Below the pieces are notes generated by a model, which ran no database searches, had not been told where the DNA came from, and saw nothing but the letters and a program-made list of their open reading frames with translations. A stretch of DNA of 12,428 nucleotides, taken from assembly GCA_003131985.1 (NCBI GenBank), contig PKWH01000125.1, forward strand, positions 1 through 12,428, in the 5' to 3' direction. The position numbers and the translations under genes were made by a program. Positions 6,649 through 12,428 of this stretch are shown here, in pieces; the first letter of the stretch is position 1; each line of letters opens with the position of its first letter. Origin of the DNA: Acidobacteriota bacterium. GTDB lineage: Bacteria; Acidobacteriota; Terriglobia; Acidiferrales; UBA7541.

Positions 6649-7970
6649 TCCTTGTCCTCATCCAAACCGAAAAGATGCCGAAGTGCTTCCAGACCGGCCA
6701 AGCGCCCACGCATGCCGCGGCCGTGGCGAACCTTCTTCGACGGCTGCTCCAGCACGCGCTCGATCAATTCCTCGGTAATATGCGCGATGCGCGCCCGCTC
6801 GTCCGGCGAAACGTCTTCCATCTCCGCCAGTTTCTCGCGAATCAGCAATTCACGCTGCCTATGAAACTGGCCCCGCAGATCGTCAACAATCGAGCCAGCC
6901 TCCAGAGCGGCGCGCCAGGCTTCGAATTTTGCGATGTGCTCGGAAATGATGGCTTCAGCGCGTGGAATTTCTCCTTCGCGCGCTTTCTTGTTCTGCTCGA
7001 CGATTTCGCCGAGGTCATCGATGTTGTAAAGGTAAAGGTTGTAAAGACCCGCCGTTTCGGGAGCCACGTTTCGCGGAACAGCCAGATCCACCACGAACAC
7101 GGGACGGCCGGAGCGGGCGGCAATGGCACGCTCCAGGACTTCGCGAGTGAGAACCGGACCGGCGGAGCTGACGGAAGTGACGAGAATGTCCGGAAGTCCG
7201 AGCACGGACTCGAGCGATTCCCACGCCACGGCTTCTCCGCCGACTTTCTTTGCCAGCTCAGCCGCACGATCAAACGACCGGTTAACCACGCGCAAGCTTC
7301 CGATGCCTCGATTGCGTAGGCACTCAATCACCTGCTCGGCGACGTTCCCTGCTCCCAAAATCAGAGCGGAGTGGCCTTTGAGGTTTCCGAAAACCCGCTC
7401 GGCGAGTTTTACCCCCGCGAGCGCGACGGACATCGGCCGCGTGCCCACTTCGGTTTCACTGCGGACACGTTTGCCCACTTCCAGGGCGCCTTGAAAAACG
7501 CGGTTCAATACCGGGCCAGTCGCGCCGTGATCGAGTGCTTGGCTATAAGCTGCTCGAAGTTGACCCAATATTTCTGCTTCGCCTAGCATCATTGAGTCGA
7601 CGCCCGCGGCGACGCGAAAAAGGTGGCGCACTGCGTCGGGTCCAGCCCAACGATAGACGCGCCCTTCAAGTTCCGCGCTCGGTATGCGATGAAATGACCG
7701 GAAGTAATCTTCCATAGCCTCGGCAGGTGTGGGATGCTCGTCGCCAGGGACTCCATATAATTCGCTGCGATTGCAAGTGGAGAGCACAACCGCTTCTTCC
7801 AGAATGCCGAGTTCCCGCAATTCATCCGCAGCTTGCAGCGCTTGCTTCGGAGTAAACGAGACGCGCTCGCGCAACTCCACCGGCGCAGTGCGATGATTGC
7901 AACCTATCAACGCGACTTGAATCCGAATCGCGCCGGACTGCCCCGAATTGGCTTTTGACAGCGAAGGCAT
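6645..7970 (-). CDS. hemA: Glutamyl-tRNA reductase
   Basis: NADPH-dependent reduction of glutamyl-tRNA(Glu) to glutamate-1-semialdehyde, the committed and usually regulated step of C5 heme synthesis. Motifs in order: GCNHRTAPVELRERVSF (residues 24-40), the catalytic cysteine Cys66 in VVLSTCNRSELYG, the family signature FRVAAGVDSMMLGEAEILGQL, and the NADPH fold at SALILGAGNVAEQV. These are followed by DILVTSVSS and VVDLAVPRNV, and finally a helical dimerisation domain. Length 441 aa is slightly long but normal. I start it at ATG 7970, which shares one base with the stop of the upstream membrane protein gene (TGATG). No Shine-Dalgarno sequence is visible there, so re-initiation by coupled ribosomes is likely. 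The frame opens further to 8078, but that extension (36 residues) lies inside the upstream gene and lacks family similarity. The last residues DEDKE overlap hemC. Confidence 0.97.
   Translation of the reverse strand: MPSLSKANSGQSGAIRIQVALIGCNHRTAPVELRERVSFTPKQALQAADELRELGILEEAVVLSTCNRSELYGVPGDEHPTPAEAMEDYFRSFHRIPSAELEGRVYRWAGPDAVRHLFRVAAGVDSMMLGEAEILGQLRAAYSQALDHGATGPVLNRVFQGALEVGKRVRSETEVGTRPMSVALAGVKLAERVFGNLKGHSALILGAGNVAEQVIECLRNRGIGSLRVVNRSFDRAAELAKKVGGEAVAWESLESVLGLPDILVTSVSSAGPVLTREVLERAIAARSGRPVFVVDLAVPRNVAPETAGLYNLYLYNIDDLGEIVEQNKKAREGEIPRAEAIISEHIAKFEAWRAALEAGSIVDDLRGQFHRQRELLIREKLAEMEDVSPDERARIAHITEELIERVLEQPSKKVRHGRGMRGRLAGLEALRHLFGLDEDKE
6655..6659 (-). promoter_or_regulatory. 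Ribosome binding site for hemC (GTG start)
   Basis: GAGGA on the minus strand, 6 nt before the GTG at 6648 and still inside the last codons of hemA; a second purine run AAGGA abuts the start codon. Together with the GTGA overlap this fixes the non-ATG start and suggests hemA-hemC translational coupling. Confidence 0.6.
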
Positions 7971-8785
7971 CAAAAGAACCGGTGAAACTTTGTGAGATAT
8001 AAATTCACGAACGTATAGCTGAACATCACGATCACAAAATTCATGGCACATAACAGAGCCGCGCGCGCGCCGCGCCATGTTGCATTGCGCGAGAGCAGCA
8101 AATAGGCTGCGTAGACTACGACGATCGCGAATGTCACAATTACTTTTGGATCGCCGAGCGAATAAGTCCCTCTGAGACGGTGTTCCCAGACGAATCCCAT
8201 ACTCGCTCCGAACGCAAGCGCCACCAGGCCCACATACACACTGCTACGCGCCATACGGTCGAGCACGTCGAGCGGCGGAAAACGCCAGAACGCCGCGCCC
8301 AAACGACGCGAACGCAAGACCCGGTCCTGCACCAAATATATCAAGCTCAGCACGAAGGAGAGCGCGAACGCCGCGTACGCCCAAGTATTCAACGTCACGT
8401 GAAATGCAAATAATGCCCCGCGGGCTGGTGCGCGAACTGTTGGCGCGCCTGCGGTGATAAAGCCGAGACCGGCCACCCATGCGACGAGCAGCAGCGTCAC
8501 GAACGCGCCGACAGATCGCTGCCGATGGAATATTTCGAGTCCGATGTAAGTGATGCCCAGAAGCCATGCGAACAGGGACATCGAACCGTACAGGTCGTCA
8601 TACGGCACGGACTGAATCACCCGCGAGCGCTCGTAAAGAGAAAAGTATTGCGCCACGATTCCGGAGGCGAGAAGCAGAGTAGCCAGCCGCCCAACCCAAA
8701 TGTTGGGCGCATACAAAATTCGGGCGTAGCAAAGAAAGCTCGCCAGGTAGAGTGCCAGGCTCAGATAGCCCAGTTGCTGTGCCAT
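7970..8785 (-). CDS. HemX/CcsA-like cytochrome c assembly family membrane protein
   Basis: Polytopic inner-membrane protein of 271 aa with about eight hydrophobic helices (starting near residues 5, 33, 67, 93, 125, 183, 215 and 243), the size and layout of HemX and CcsA/CcmC-family proteins. Family traits visible: PYDDLYGSMSLFAW after helix 2, FHVTLNTWAYAAFALSFVLSLIYL with candidate heme ligand His129, LDVLDRMARSSVYVG, and the C-terminal VNLYLTKFH with His268. The periplasmic heme-handling WWD region is eroded: at about residues 200-217 only GDPK remains and the usual tryptophans are absent apart from Trp200. CcsA proteins bring heme to cytochrome c; B. subtilis HemX, encoded next to hemA, lowers HemA abundance. 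The operon-leading position and eroded WWD favour the HemX-like role, but this is inference. Start ATG 8785 has GGGGAG (8798-8803) 12 nt upstream. Confidence 0.88.
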   Translation of the reverse strand: MAQQLGYLSLALYLASFLCYARILYAPNIWVGRLATLLLASGIVAQYFSLYERSRVIQSVPYDDLYGSMSLFAWLLGITYIGLEIFHRQRSVGAFVTLLLVAWVAGLGFITAGAPTVRAPARGALFAFHVTLNTWAYAAFALSFVLSLIYLVQDRVLRSRRLGAAFWRFPPLDVLDRMARSSVYVGLVALAFGASMGFVWEHRLRGTYSLGDPKVIVTFAIVVVYAAYLLLSRNATWRGARAALLCAMNFVIVMFSYTFVNLYLTKFHRFF

Positions 8786-8814
8786 TAAGGGTGAAAGCTC
8801 CCCGTTGCCCGAAC

Positions 8815-8820
8815 ATTATA
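8815..8820 (-). promoter_or_regulatory. -10 element of the ccsA/hemX-hemA-hemC-hemD-hemB operon
   Basis: Read on the minus strand this is a perfect TATAAT, placed so that transcription would begin around 8808, about 22 nt before the ATG at 8785 and just upstream of the GGGGAG ribosome binding site. No good TTGACA-like -35 hexamer is seen at 16-18 nt spacing, which may mean dependence on an activator or simply a weak -35. Confidence 0.6.
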
Positions 8821-8840
8821 CCGCTGAATGCCGCTGATGC
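8821..8840. repeat. Short tandem direct repeat in the divergent promoter region
   Basis: Two adjacent 10-bp units, CCGCTGAATG and CCGCTGATGC, share the core CCGCTGA. They lie immediately upstream of the minus-strand -10 element, where a -35 region or regulator site would be. This could be a regulator half-site pair, but the repeat is short and may be chance. Confidence 0.35.
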
Positions 8841-8899
8841 GGTCCTTCTAGCCCCGTGTGACCGGCAGTGGCATGGATGCGAGCCTTTAGCCCATCTGG

Positions 8900-8905
8900 T
8901 ATTAT
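8900..8905 (+). promoter_or_regulatory. Extended -10 promoter of the hemE-hemN-hemY operon
   Basis: TATTAT preceded by TG and one base (TGG-TATTAT, 8897-8905) matches an extended -10 promoter, which can work without a good -35 element; none is visible. The predicted transcription start is near 8912, only about six bases before the hemE ATG at 8918, so the mRNA would be nearly leaderless. Confidence 0.5.
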
Positions 8906-8917
8906 GAGCACAGAACT

Positions 8918-10009
8918 ATGCCCCAAGTGCTGCGCGCTAGCGTTACTCGAAAAGAGCTTTTTCTGCGGGCTTGCCGGTTCGAGCCCATCGACCGCGTTCC
9001 CGTATGGATCATGCGGCAGGCAGGGCGCTATCTGCCGGAATATCAGGCTGTAAGAGCACAGCATTCGTTTCTGGAGATCTGCAAGACTCCGGAGTTGGCG
9101 GCGGAAGTGTCCCTGCAGCCGTTTCGAGTGTTGGGCGTAGACGCCATTATCGTTTTTTCCGACATCTTAATCGTGGCCGAAGCAATGGGAATGGAACTCG
9201 ATGTCCCTGACTCCGGACCCATCCTCTCAAATCCGGTGCGTAATGCGGAAGCGGTTCGACGCCTTCTTGAATTCGATCCTGAAATCGAGACGAGGTTTGT
9301 TGGCGATGCAATTCGCGCCATTTGCCGGGAGGCTGGGCCGGACGTGCCCGTCATCGGATTTGCCGCAGCGCCATGGACGCTTGCGTGCTATATGATCGAA
9401 GGCCGCACGCGCGGTGACATTTCGCGTGCGAAAGAAATGCTGCGCACCGAACCTGCGGTTCTGCGAGAGTTGCTCGAACGCATCGCGCGCGCGACAACAG
9501 CCTATTTGCAGATGCAAATTGCAGCGGGAGCGTCCGTGGTTCAACTTTTCGACACCTGGGCTGGAGAGCTTACGGTGCAGGAATACGAAGACTTTGAGTT
9601 ACCGCCCACTCAGATGGTGTTGGAATCGCTCGCGAAAAAGAGTGAAAGCGATGCCGTGCCGAAGATTTTATTCGCCAAAGGCTCCGCGCATTTGCTCGAA
9701 AGCGTGGCAAAATCCGGAGCAGACGTGATCAGCGTGGACTGGCATACCGACCTCGCGGATGCGCGGCAAAGGTTCGGGCGTACGGTGGCATTGCAAGGAA
9801 ATGTGGACCCCGCAATTTTACTCGGCGCTGAAACGGATATTCGAGATGCTGCGCGCACGGCCGTGCAGGAAACGGGCGGCCTGGGTCATATTCTGAATCT
9901 GGGCCACGGAATTTTGTCCACAACGCCCGTGGCCAACGCCAAAGCGTTTGTGGAAGCGGGGCAGACAGCACCGATACCCAAACCGGAACACGCCGGGAAC
10001 GCGGATTAA
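8918..10009 (+). CDS. hemE: Uroporphyrinogen decarboxylase
   Basis: Removes the four acetate carboxyls of uroporphyrinogen III to give coproporphyrinogen III; cofactor-free cytosolic enzyme. Motifs: FLRACRFEPIDRVPVWIMRQAGRYLPEY (residues 15-42) with the substrate-binding Arg33 and Arg37, VFSDILIVAEAMGM with the catalytic aspartate Asp82, the second signature GFAAAPWTLACYMIEG with Tyr158, FDTWAGEL, and the C-terminal NLGHGILSTTP with the conserved histidine. At 363 aa it is complete. ATG 8918 matches the family N-terminus; no clear Shine-Dalgarno sequence precedes it, consistent with the very short leader predicted from the promoter at 8897-8905. It is the first gene of the rightward operon; its TAA is two bases from the hemN ATG. 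Confidence 0.97.
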   Translation: MPQVLRASVTRKELFLRACRFEPIDRVPVWIMRQAGRYLPEYQAVRAQHSFLEICKTPELAAEVSLQPFRVLGVDAIIVFSDILIVAEAMGMELDVPDSGPILSNPVRNAEAVRRLLEFDPEIETRFVGDAIRAICREAGPDVPVIGFAAAPWTLACYMIEGRTRGDISRAKEMLRTEPAVLRELLERIARATTAYLQMQIAAGASVVQLFDTWAGELTVQEYEDFELPPTQMVLESLAKKSESDAVPKILFAKGSAHLLESVAKSGADVISVDWHTDLADARQRFGRTVALQGNVDPAILLGAETDIRDAARTAVQETGGLGHILNLGHGILSTTPVANAKAFVEAGQTAPIPKPEHAGNAD

Positions 10010-10011
10010 AA

Positions 10012-11436
10012 ATGGCTAACCACGCAACACAACCCGCTGACATATCCCTTCGTGCCGGCCAGATCGCACAGATTTCGGATGCCATTCTCGAAAAATATAA
10101 TCGGCCCGGCCCGCGCTATACGAGCTATCCAACCGCGCCTGTGTGGAAAGATGACTTTGGGCCTGACGATCTCGAGAAATCCTATGCACGCGCGGAAGAA
10201 TTGGCGACACCGCTTTCGCTATACATGCACATTCCATTTTGCGAAAACCTCTGCTTGTTCTGCGCCTGCACCGTGTCGATACAAAAAGACAAGAAAGTCG
10301 CAATCCCCTACCTCGATGCATTGAAACGCGAGATCAATCACGTAGGAAAACGCGTGTCGCGAAAACGTCCGGTGATTCAATTCCACTGGGGCGGCGGTAC
10401 GCCAACCTATTTGTCCGTGGCACAAATGGAAGACCTGTTTCAGTACGCGCACGACCGGTTTTCTTTTGCGCCGGACGCTGAGATCGGAATAGAGGTTGAT
10501 CCACGCGTCACCAGCCGCGCACAACTGGAATCCTTGCGGCGGCTCGGCTTTAACCGGCTCAGCATGGGCATTCAGGATTTTCAGCCAAAGGTTCAGGAAA
10601 CGATTCATCGCGTTCAGCCATACGAGATGACGCGCGATTTGATCGTAGCCTCGCGAGAAATCGGATATCAGAGCATCAACATCGATTTAATTTACGGGCT
10701 TCCGTATCAAACCGCCGATAGTTTTCGGGCCACCATCGACCAGGCGCTAACGCTTCTGCCCGACCGCGTGGCTATGTTTAGCTACGCGCACGTGCCCTGG
10801 CTCAAGAAACAGCAAGGTTCGTTTGAGTCGCACCTTCCGGAAGGAATGGAAAAATTCCGGATTTTCCGCGCGGGCCTCGAGAAATTTCTCAGTGCGGGAT
10901 ATTTGTACATCGGCATGGATCATTTCGCGCTTCCCGGGGACGAACTGGCTATCGCCCAGCAGAACCGCACCCTGCACAGAAACTTCCAAGGCTACACAAC
11001 GAAAGCCGGCGCGGATTTGTACGGCATGGGCGTGAGCGCGATTAGCTCGATTGGCGAAGCTTACGCCCAGAATCGCCGCGAGGTCAGAGATTACGAATCC
11101 ACTGTCACATCGCGCGGAATCGCCACCATGCGCGGATACCGGCTTTCCGCTGATGACGTATTGCGTCGCGCCGTGATCGGGCGGCTGCTCTGCCACACAG
11201 TGATTCCCAAACATGAGGTCGAATCCGAGTTTGGCATTGTTTTCGACGAATACTTCGCCGCAGAGCTGCTCCGGTTGGAAAGCGCTCGGGATGAAGGCCT
11301 CGTCGCGCTATCCGCAGGAGAAATCCGCGTCACACCGCTCGGTCGAATTTTCATCCGCAATGTTGCCATGACCTTCGATCGTTACCTGCACGAACAGCAA
11401 ATGGACCAGCGGCCGCTCTTTTCGAAAACGCTTTAG
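10012..11436 (+). CDS. hemN: Oxygen-independent coproporphyrinogen III dehydrogenase (radical SAM)
   Basis: Anaerobic oxidative decarboxylation of coproporphyrinogen III to protoporphyrinogen IX using S-adenosylmethionine and a 4Fe-4S cluster. The N-terminal YNRPGPRYTSYPTAPVW is typical of genuine HemN. The cluster motif HIPFCENLCLFCAC gives Cys77, Cys81 and Cys84, plus the extra Cys86 (CxxxCxxCxC) found in HemN. HemW-type proteins and HutW-like paralogues usually lack that combination with the N-terminal segment. Further support: FHWGGGTPTYL, NRLSMGIQDF, INIDLIYGLPYQT, and GMDHFALPGDELA. Length 474 aa compares with about 457 in E. coli. It starts two bases after hemE, so translation is probably coupled. 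Oxygen-independent chemistry implies the host makes heme under low oxygen. Confidence 0.96.
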   Translation: MANHATQPADISLRAGQIAQISDAILEKYNRPGPRYTSYPTAPVWKDDFGPDDLEKSYARAEELATPLSLYMHIPFCENLCLFCACTVSIQKDKKVAIPYLDALKREINHVGKRVSRKRPVIQFHWGGGTPTYLSVAQMEDLFQYAHDRFSFAPDAEIGIEVDPRVTSRAQLESLRRLGFNRLSMGIQDFQPKVQETIHRVQPYEMTRDLIVASREIGYQSINIDLIYGLPYQTADSFRATIDQALTLLPDRVAMFSYAHVPWLKKQQGSFESHLPEGMEKFRIFRAGLEKFLSAGYLYIGMDHFALPGDELAIAQQNRTLHRNFQGYTTKAGADLYGMGVSAISSIGEAYAQNRREVRDYESTVTSRGIATMRGYRLSADDVLRRAVIGRLLCHTVIPKHEVESEFGIVFDEYFAAELLRLESARDEGLVALSAGEIRVTPLGRIFIRNVAMTFDRYLHEQQMDQRPLFSKTL

Positions 11437-11448
11437 CGCACAGAAATC

Positions 11449-12428
11449 ATGCCCGGTCTCAGACATGTCATCGTTATCGGCGCGGGTCTTTCGGGCTTGG
11501 CGTGCGCACATCGATTGAATCAGCTTGGCGCCGACGTAACTATCCTGGAAGCCTCCGATCGCGCGGGAGGTCTTCTGGGCACGATTCGCGAGGACGGCTT
11601 TCTCTTTGAGACCGGACCGCAAAGTTTCCAAGTCACGGAAATTCTTCGTGACTTAATCCGCGAGCTTGGAATCGAGAGTGAACTCCAGAAAGCAGACCCG
11701 AGCGCGGCACGTTACATTCTGCTCCACGGCCGGCTACAGAAAATTCCCACTTCGCCCCGAGCGATGCTTACCAGTTCCCTGCTCGGTGCAGGTTCACGCT
11801 GGAAAATCCTGTCCGAGCCTTTTCGTAAAACCCGTCCGCCGGCTGGGGAAGAATCTGTGGCCTCCTTCGCGCGAAGAAAATTCGGAAACGAAATCCTGGA
11901 GTATCTTGTGGGACCGTTCGTTTCCGGCGTCTATGCAGGCGATCCGGAGATGCTCAGCTTGAAAGCGGCGTTTCCTTCCCTCGACGAATGGGAACGCGAA
12001 TACGGAAGCGTACTGCGCGGAGCGAAAAAAGCGCGGACGCGCAAAGGCCCGAGCGAGCCGGAGTCACTCTGCTCGTTTCAGCAAGGTGTAGCGACGCTGC
12101 CGGTCGCGATGGCTGCGAAGCTCGGCGACCGTTTGCAGACGCAGACGCGCGCGATCTCCCTAAATCGGATCGGAACGGCGGGAAACGAAACCCGCGAAGT
12201 TCGAATTGAGCGCACTGTAGGCTTGGAAACGATGCAAGCCGCCGCGATCGTAGTCGCCACGCCGGCTTACGTATCCGCGCACTTGATTGAATCTATCTCC
12301 GCGCAATTGGGCCATACGCTCTCTGGCATCGCTTATGCGCCGGTTGCAGTGGTGGCCGCCGGCTATTATCAGCAGCAGGTCGGCGAGCCAATGAATGGAT
12401 TCGGATTTCTTGTTCCGCGCACCGAAAA
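11449..12428 (+). CDS. hemY: Protoporphyrinogen oxidase, HemY/HemG-type flavoprotein (3' partial)
   Basis: FAD-dependent oxidase that takes protoporphyrinogen IX to protoporphyrin IX (or coproporphyrinogen III to coproporphyrin III in CgoX relatives). From ATG 11449 the frame stays open for 326 codons to the window's right edge, so the C-terminal third is missing. Visible: the FAD fold VIVIGAGLSGLACAHRL with the acidic end of strand 2 in VTILEAS, the GG doublet DRAGGLLGT, FLFETGPQSF, and the family-typical FGNEILEYLVGPFVSGVYAGDPEMLSLKAAFP. FQQGVATLPVAM and the second nucleotide-binding stretch IVVATPAYV follow. This pattern separates PPOX from desaturases and monoamine oxidases. It lies 12 nt after hemN, with no strong ribosome binding site. 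With HemN as partner the protoporphyrin-dependent branch is the likely one. Some annotations call this type hemG. Confidence 0.93.
   Translation, partial: MPGLRHVIVIGAGLSGLACAHRLNQLGADVTILEASDRAGGLLGTIREDGFLFETGPQSFQVTEILRDLIRELGIESELQKADPSAARYILLHGRLQKIPTSPRAMLTSSLLGAGSRWKILSEPFRKTRPPAGEESVASFARRKFGNEILEYLVGPFVSGVYAGDPEMLSLKAAFPSLDEWEREYGSVLRGAKKARTRKGPSEPESLCSFQQGVATLPVAMAAKLGDRLQTQTRAISLNRIGTAGNETREVRIERTVGLETMQAAAIVVATPAYVSAHLIESISAQLGHTLSGIAYAPVAVVAAGYYQQQVGEPMNGFGFLVPRTE

Noticed and set aside
5971..7319. Long plus-strand open frames opposite hemC and hemA (5971-6864 and 6570-7319)
   Set aside because: Antisense to well-supported enzymes, no domain similarity and no ribosome binding site; typical shadows.
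7971..8078. N-terminal extension of hemA
   Set aside because: It lies within the upstream membrane protein gene and lacks similarity; the ATG at 7970 sits in a TGATG junction and gives the usual length.
1..12428. Novel defence, mobile or CRISPR system
   Set aside because: No transposase, integrase, nuclease, reverse transcriptase, repeat array, tRNA or attachment-site signature is visible; apart from the two genes at the left, the window is a conserved biosynthetic locus.

Overview
This window is essentially a heme (tetrapyrrole) biosynthesis locus. It carries eight enzymes of the C5 pathway, which together lead from glutamyl-tRNA to protoporphyrin IX, plus a HemX/CcsA-like membrane protein at the head of the hemA operon. 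The moderately high GC, the gene order ccsA/hemX-hemA-hemC-hemD-hemB beside divergent hemE-hemN-hemY, the zinc-type HemB, and a small envelope protein of a type I associate with Acidobacteriota suggest an Acidobacteriota (Terriglobia-like) genome. That placement is an inference from content and recall. A deltaproteobacterium-like lineage is the main alternative.

Layout. Bases 1-1398 (+) are the 3' part of a flavin amine oxidoreductase resembling spermidine dehydrogenase; its start lies left of the window. A 12-bp perfect hairpin at 1486-1519 separates it from a minus-strand hypothetical secreted or membrane-anchored protein (1571-2239) and looks like that gene's intrinsic terminator. After about 330 bp without a gene, hemL (2570-3889, +) runs toward the end of a minus-strand operon. 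That operon is transcribed right to left as ccsA/hemX-like (8785-7970), hemA (7970-6645), hemC (6648-5704), hemD (about 5717-4902) and hemB (4905-3928). All four internal junctions overlap (TGATG, GTGA, a 14-nt overlap and ATGA), which implies one polycistronic mRNA with translational coupling. A 132-bp divergent promoter region (8786-8917) separates it from the rightward operon hemE (8918-10009), hemN (10012-11436) and hemY (11449 to beyond the right edge).

How they work together. HemA reduces Glu-tRNA to glutamate-1-semialdehyde and HemL converts this to 5-aminolevulinate. HemB makes porphobilinogen, HemC hydroxymethylbilane and HemD uroporphyrinogen III. HemE decarboxylates this to coproporphyrinogen III, HemN (radical SAM, oxygen-independent) makes protoporphyrinogen IX, and HemY oxidises it to protoporphyrin IX. 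Only ferrochelatase (hemH) is missing from the window. The HemX/CcsA-like protein may tune HemA level or handle heme.

I see no mobile element, CRISPR array, tRNA or rRNA, and no convincing sign of a new multi-gene system. The most interesting points are the HemX/CcsA-like protein with an eroded WWD region, the very short leader predicted for hemE, and the unassigned protein at 1571-2239.
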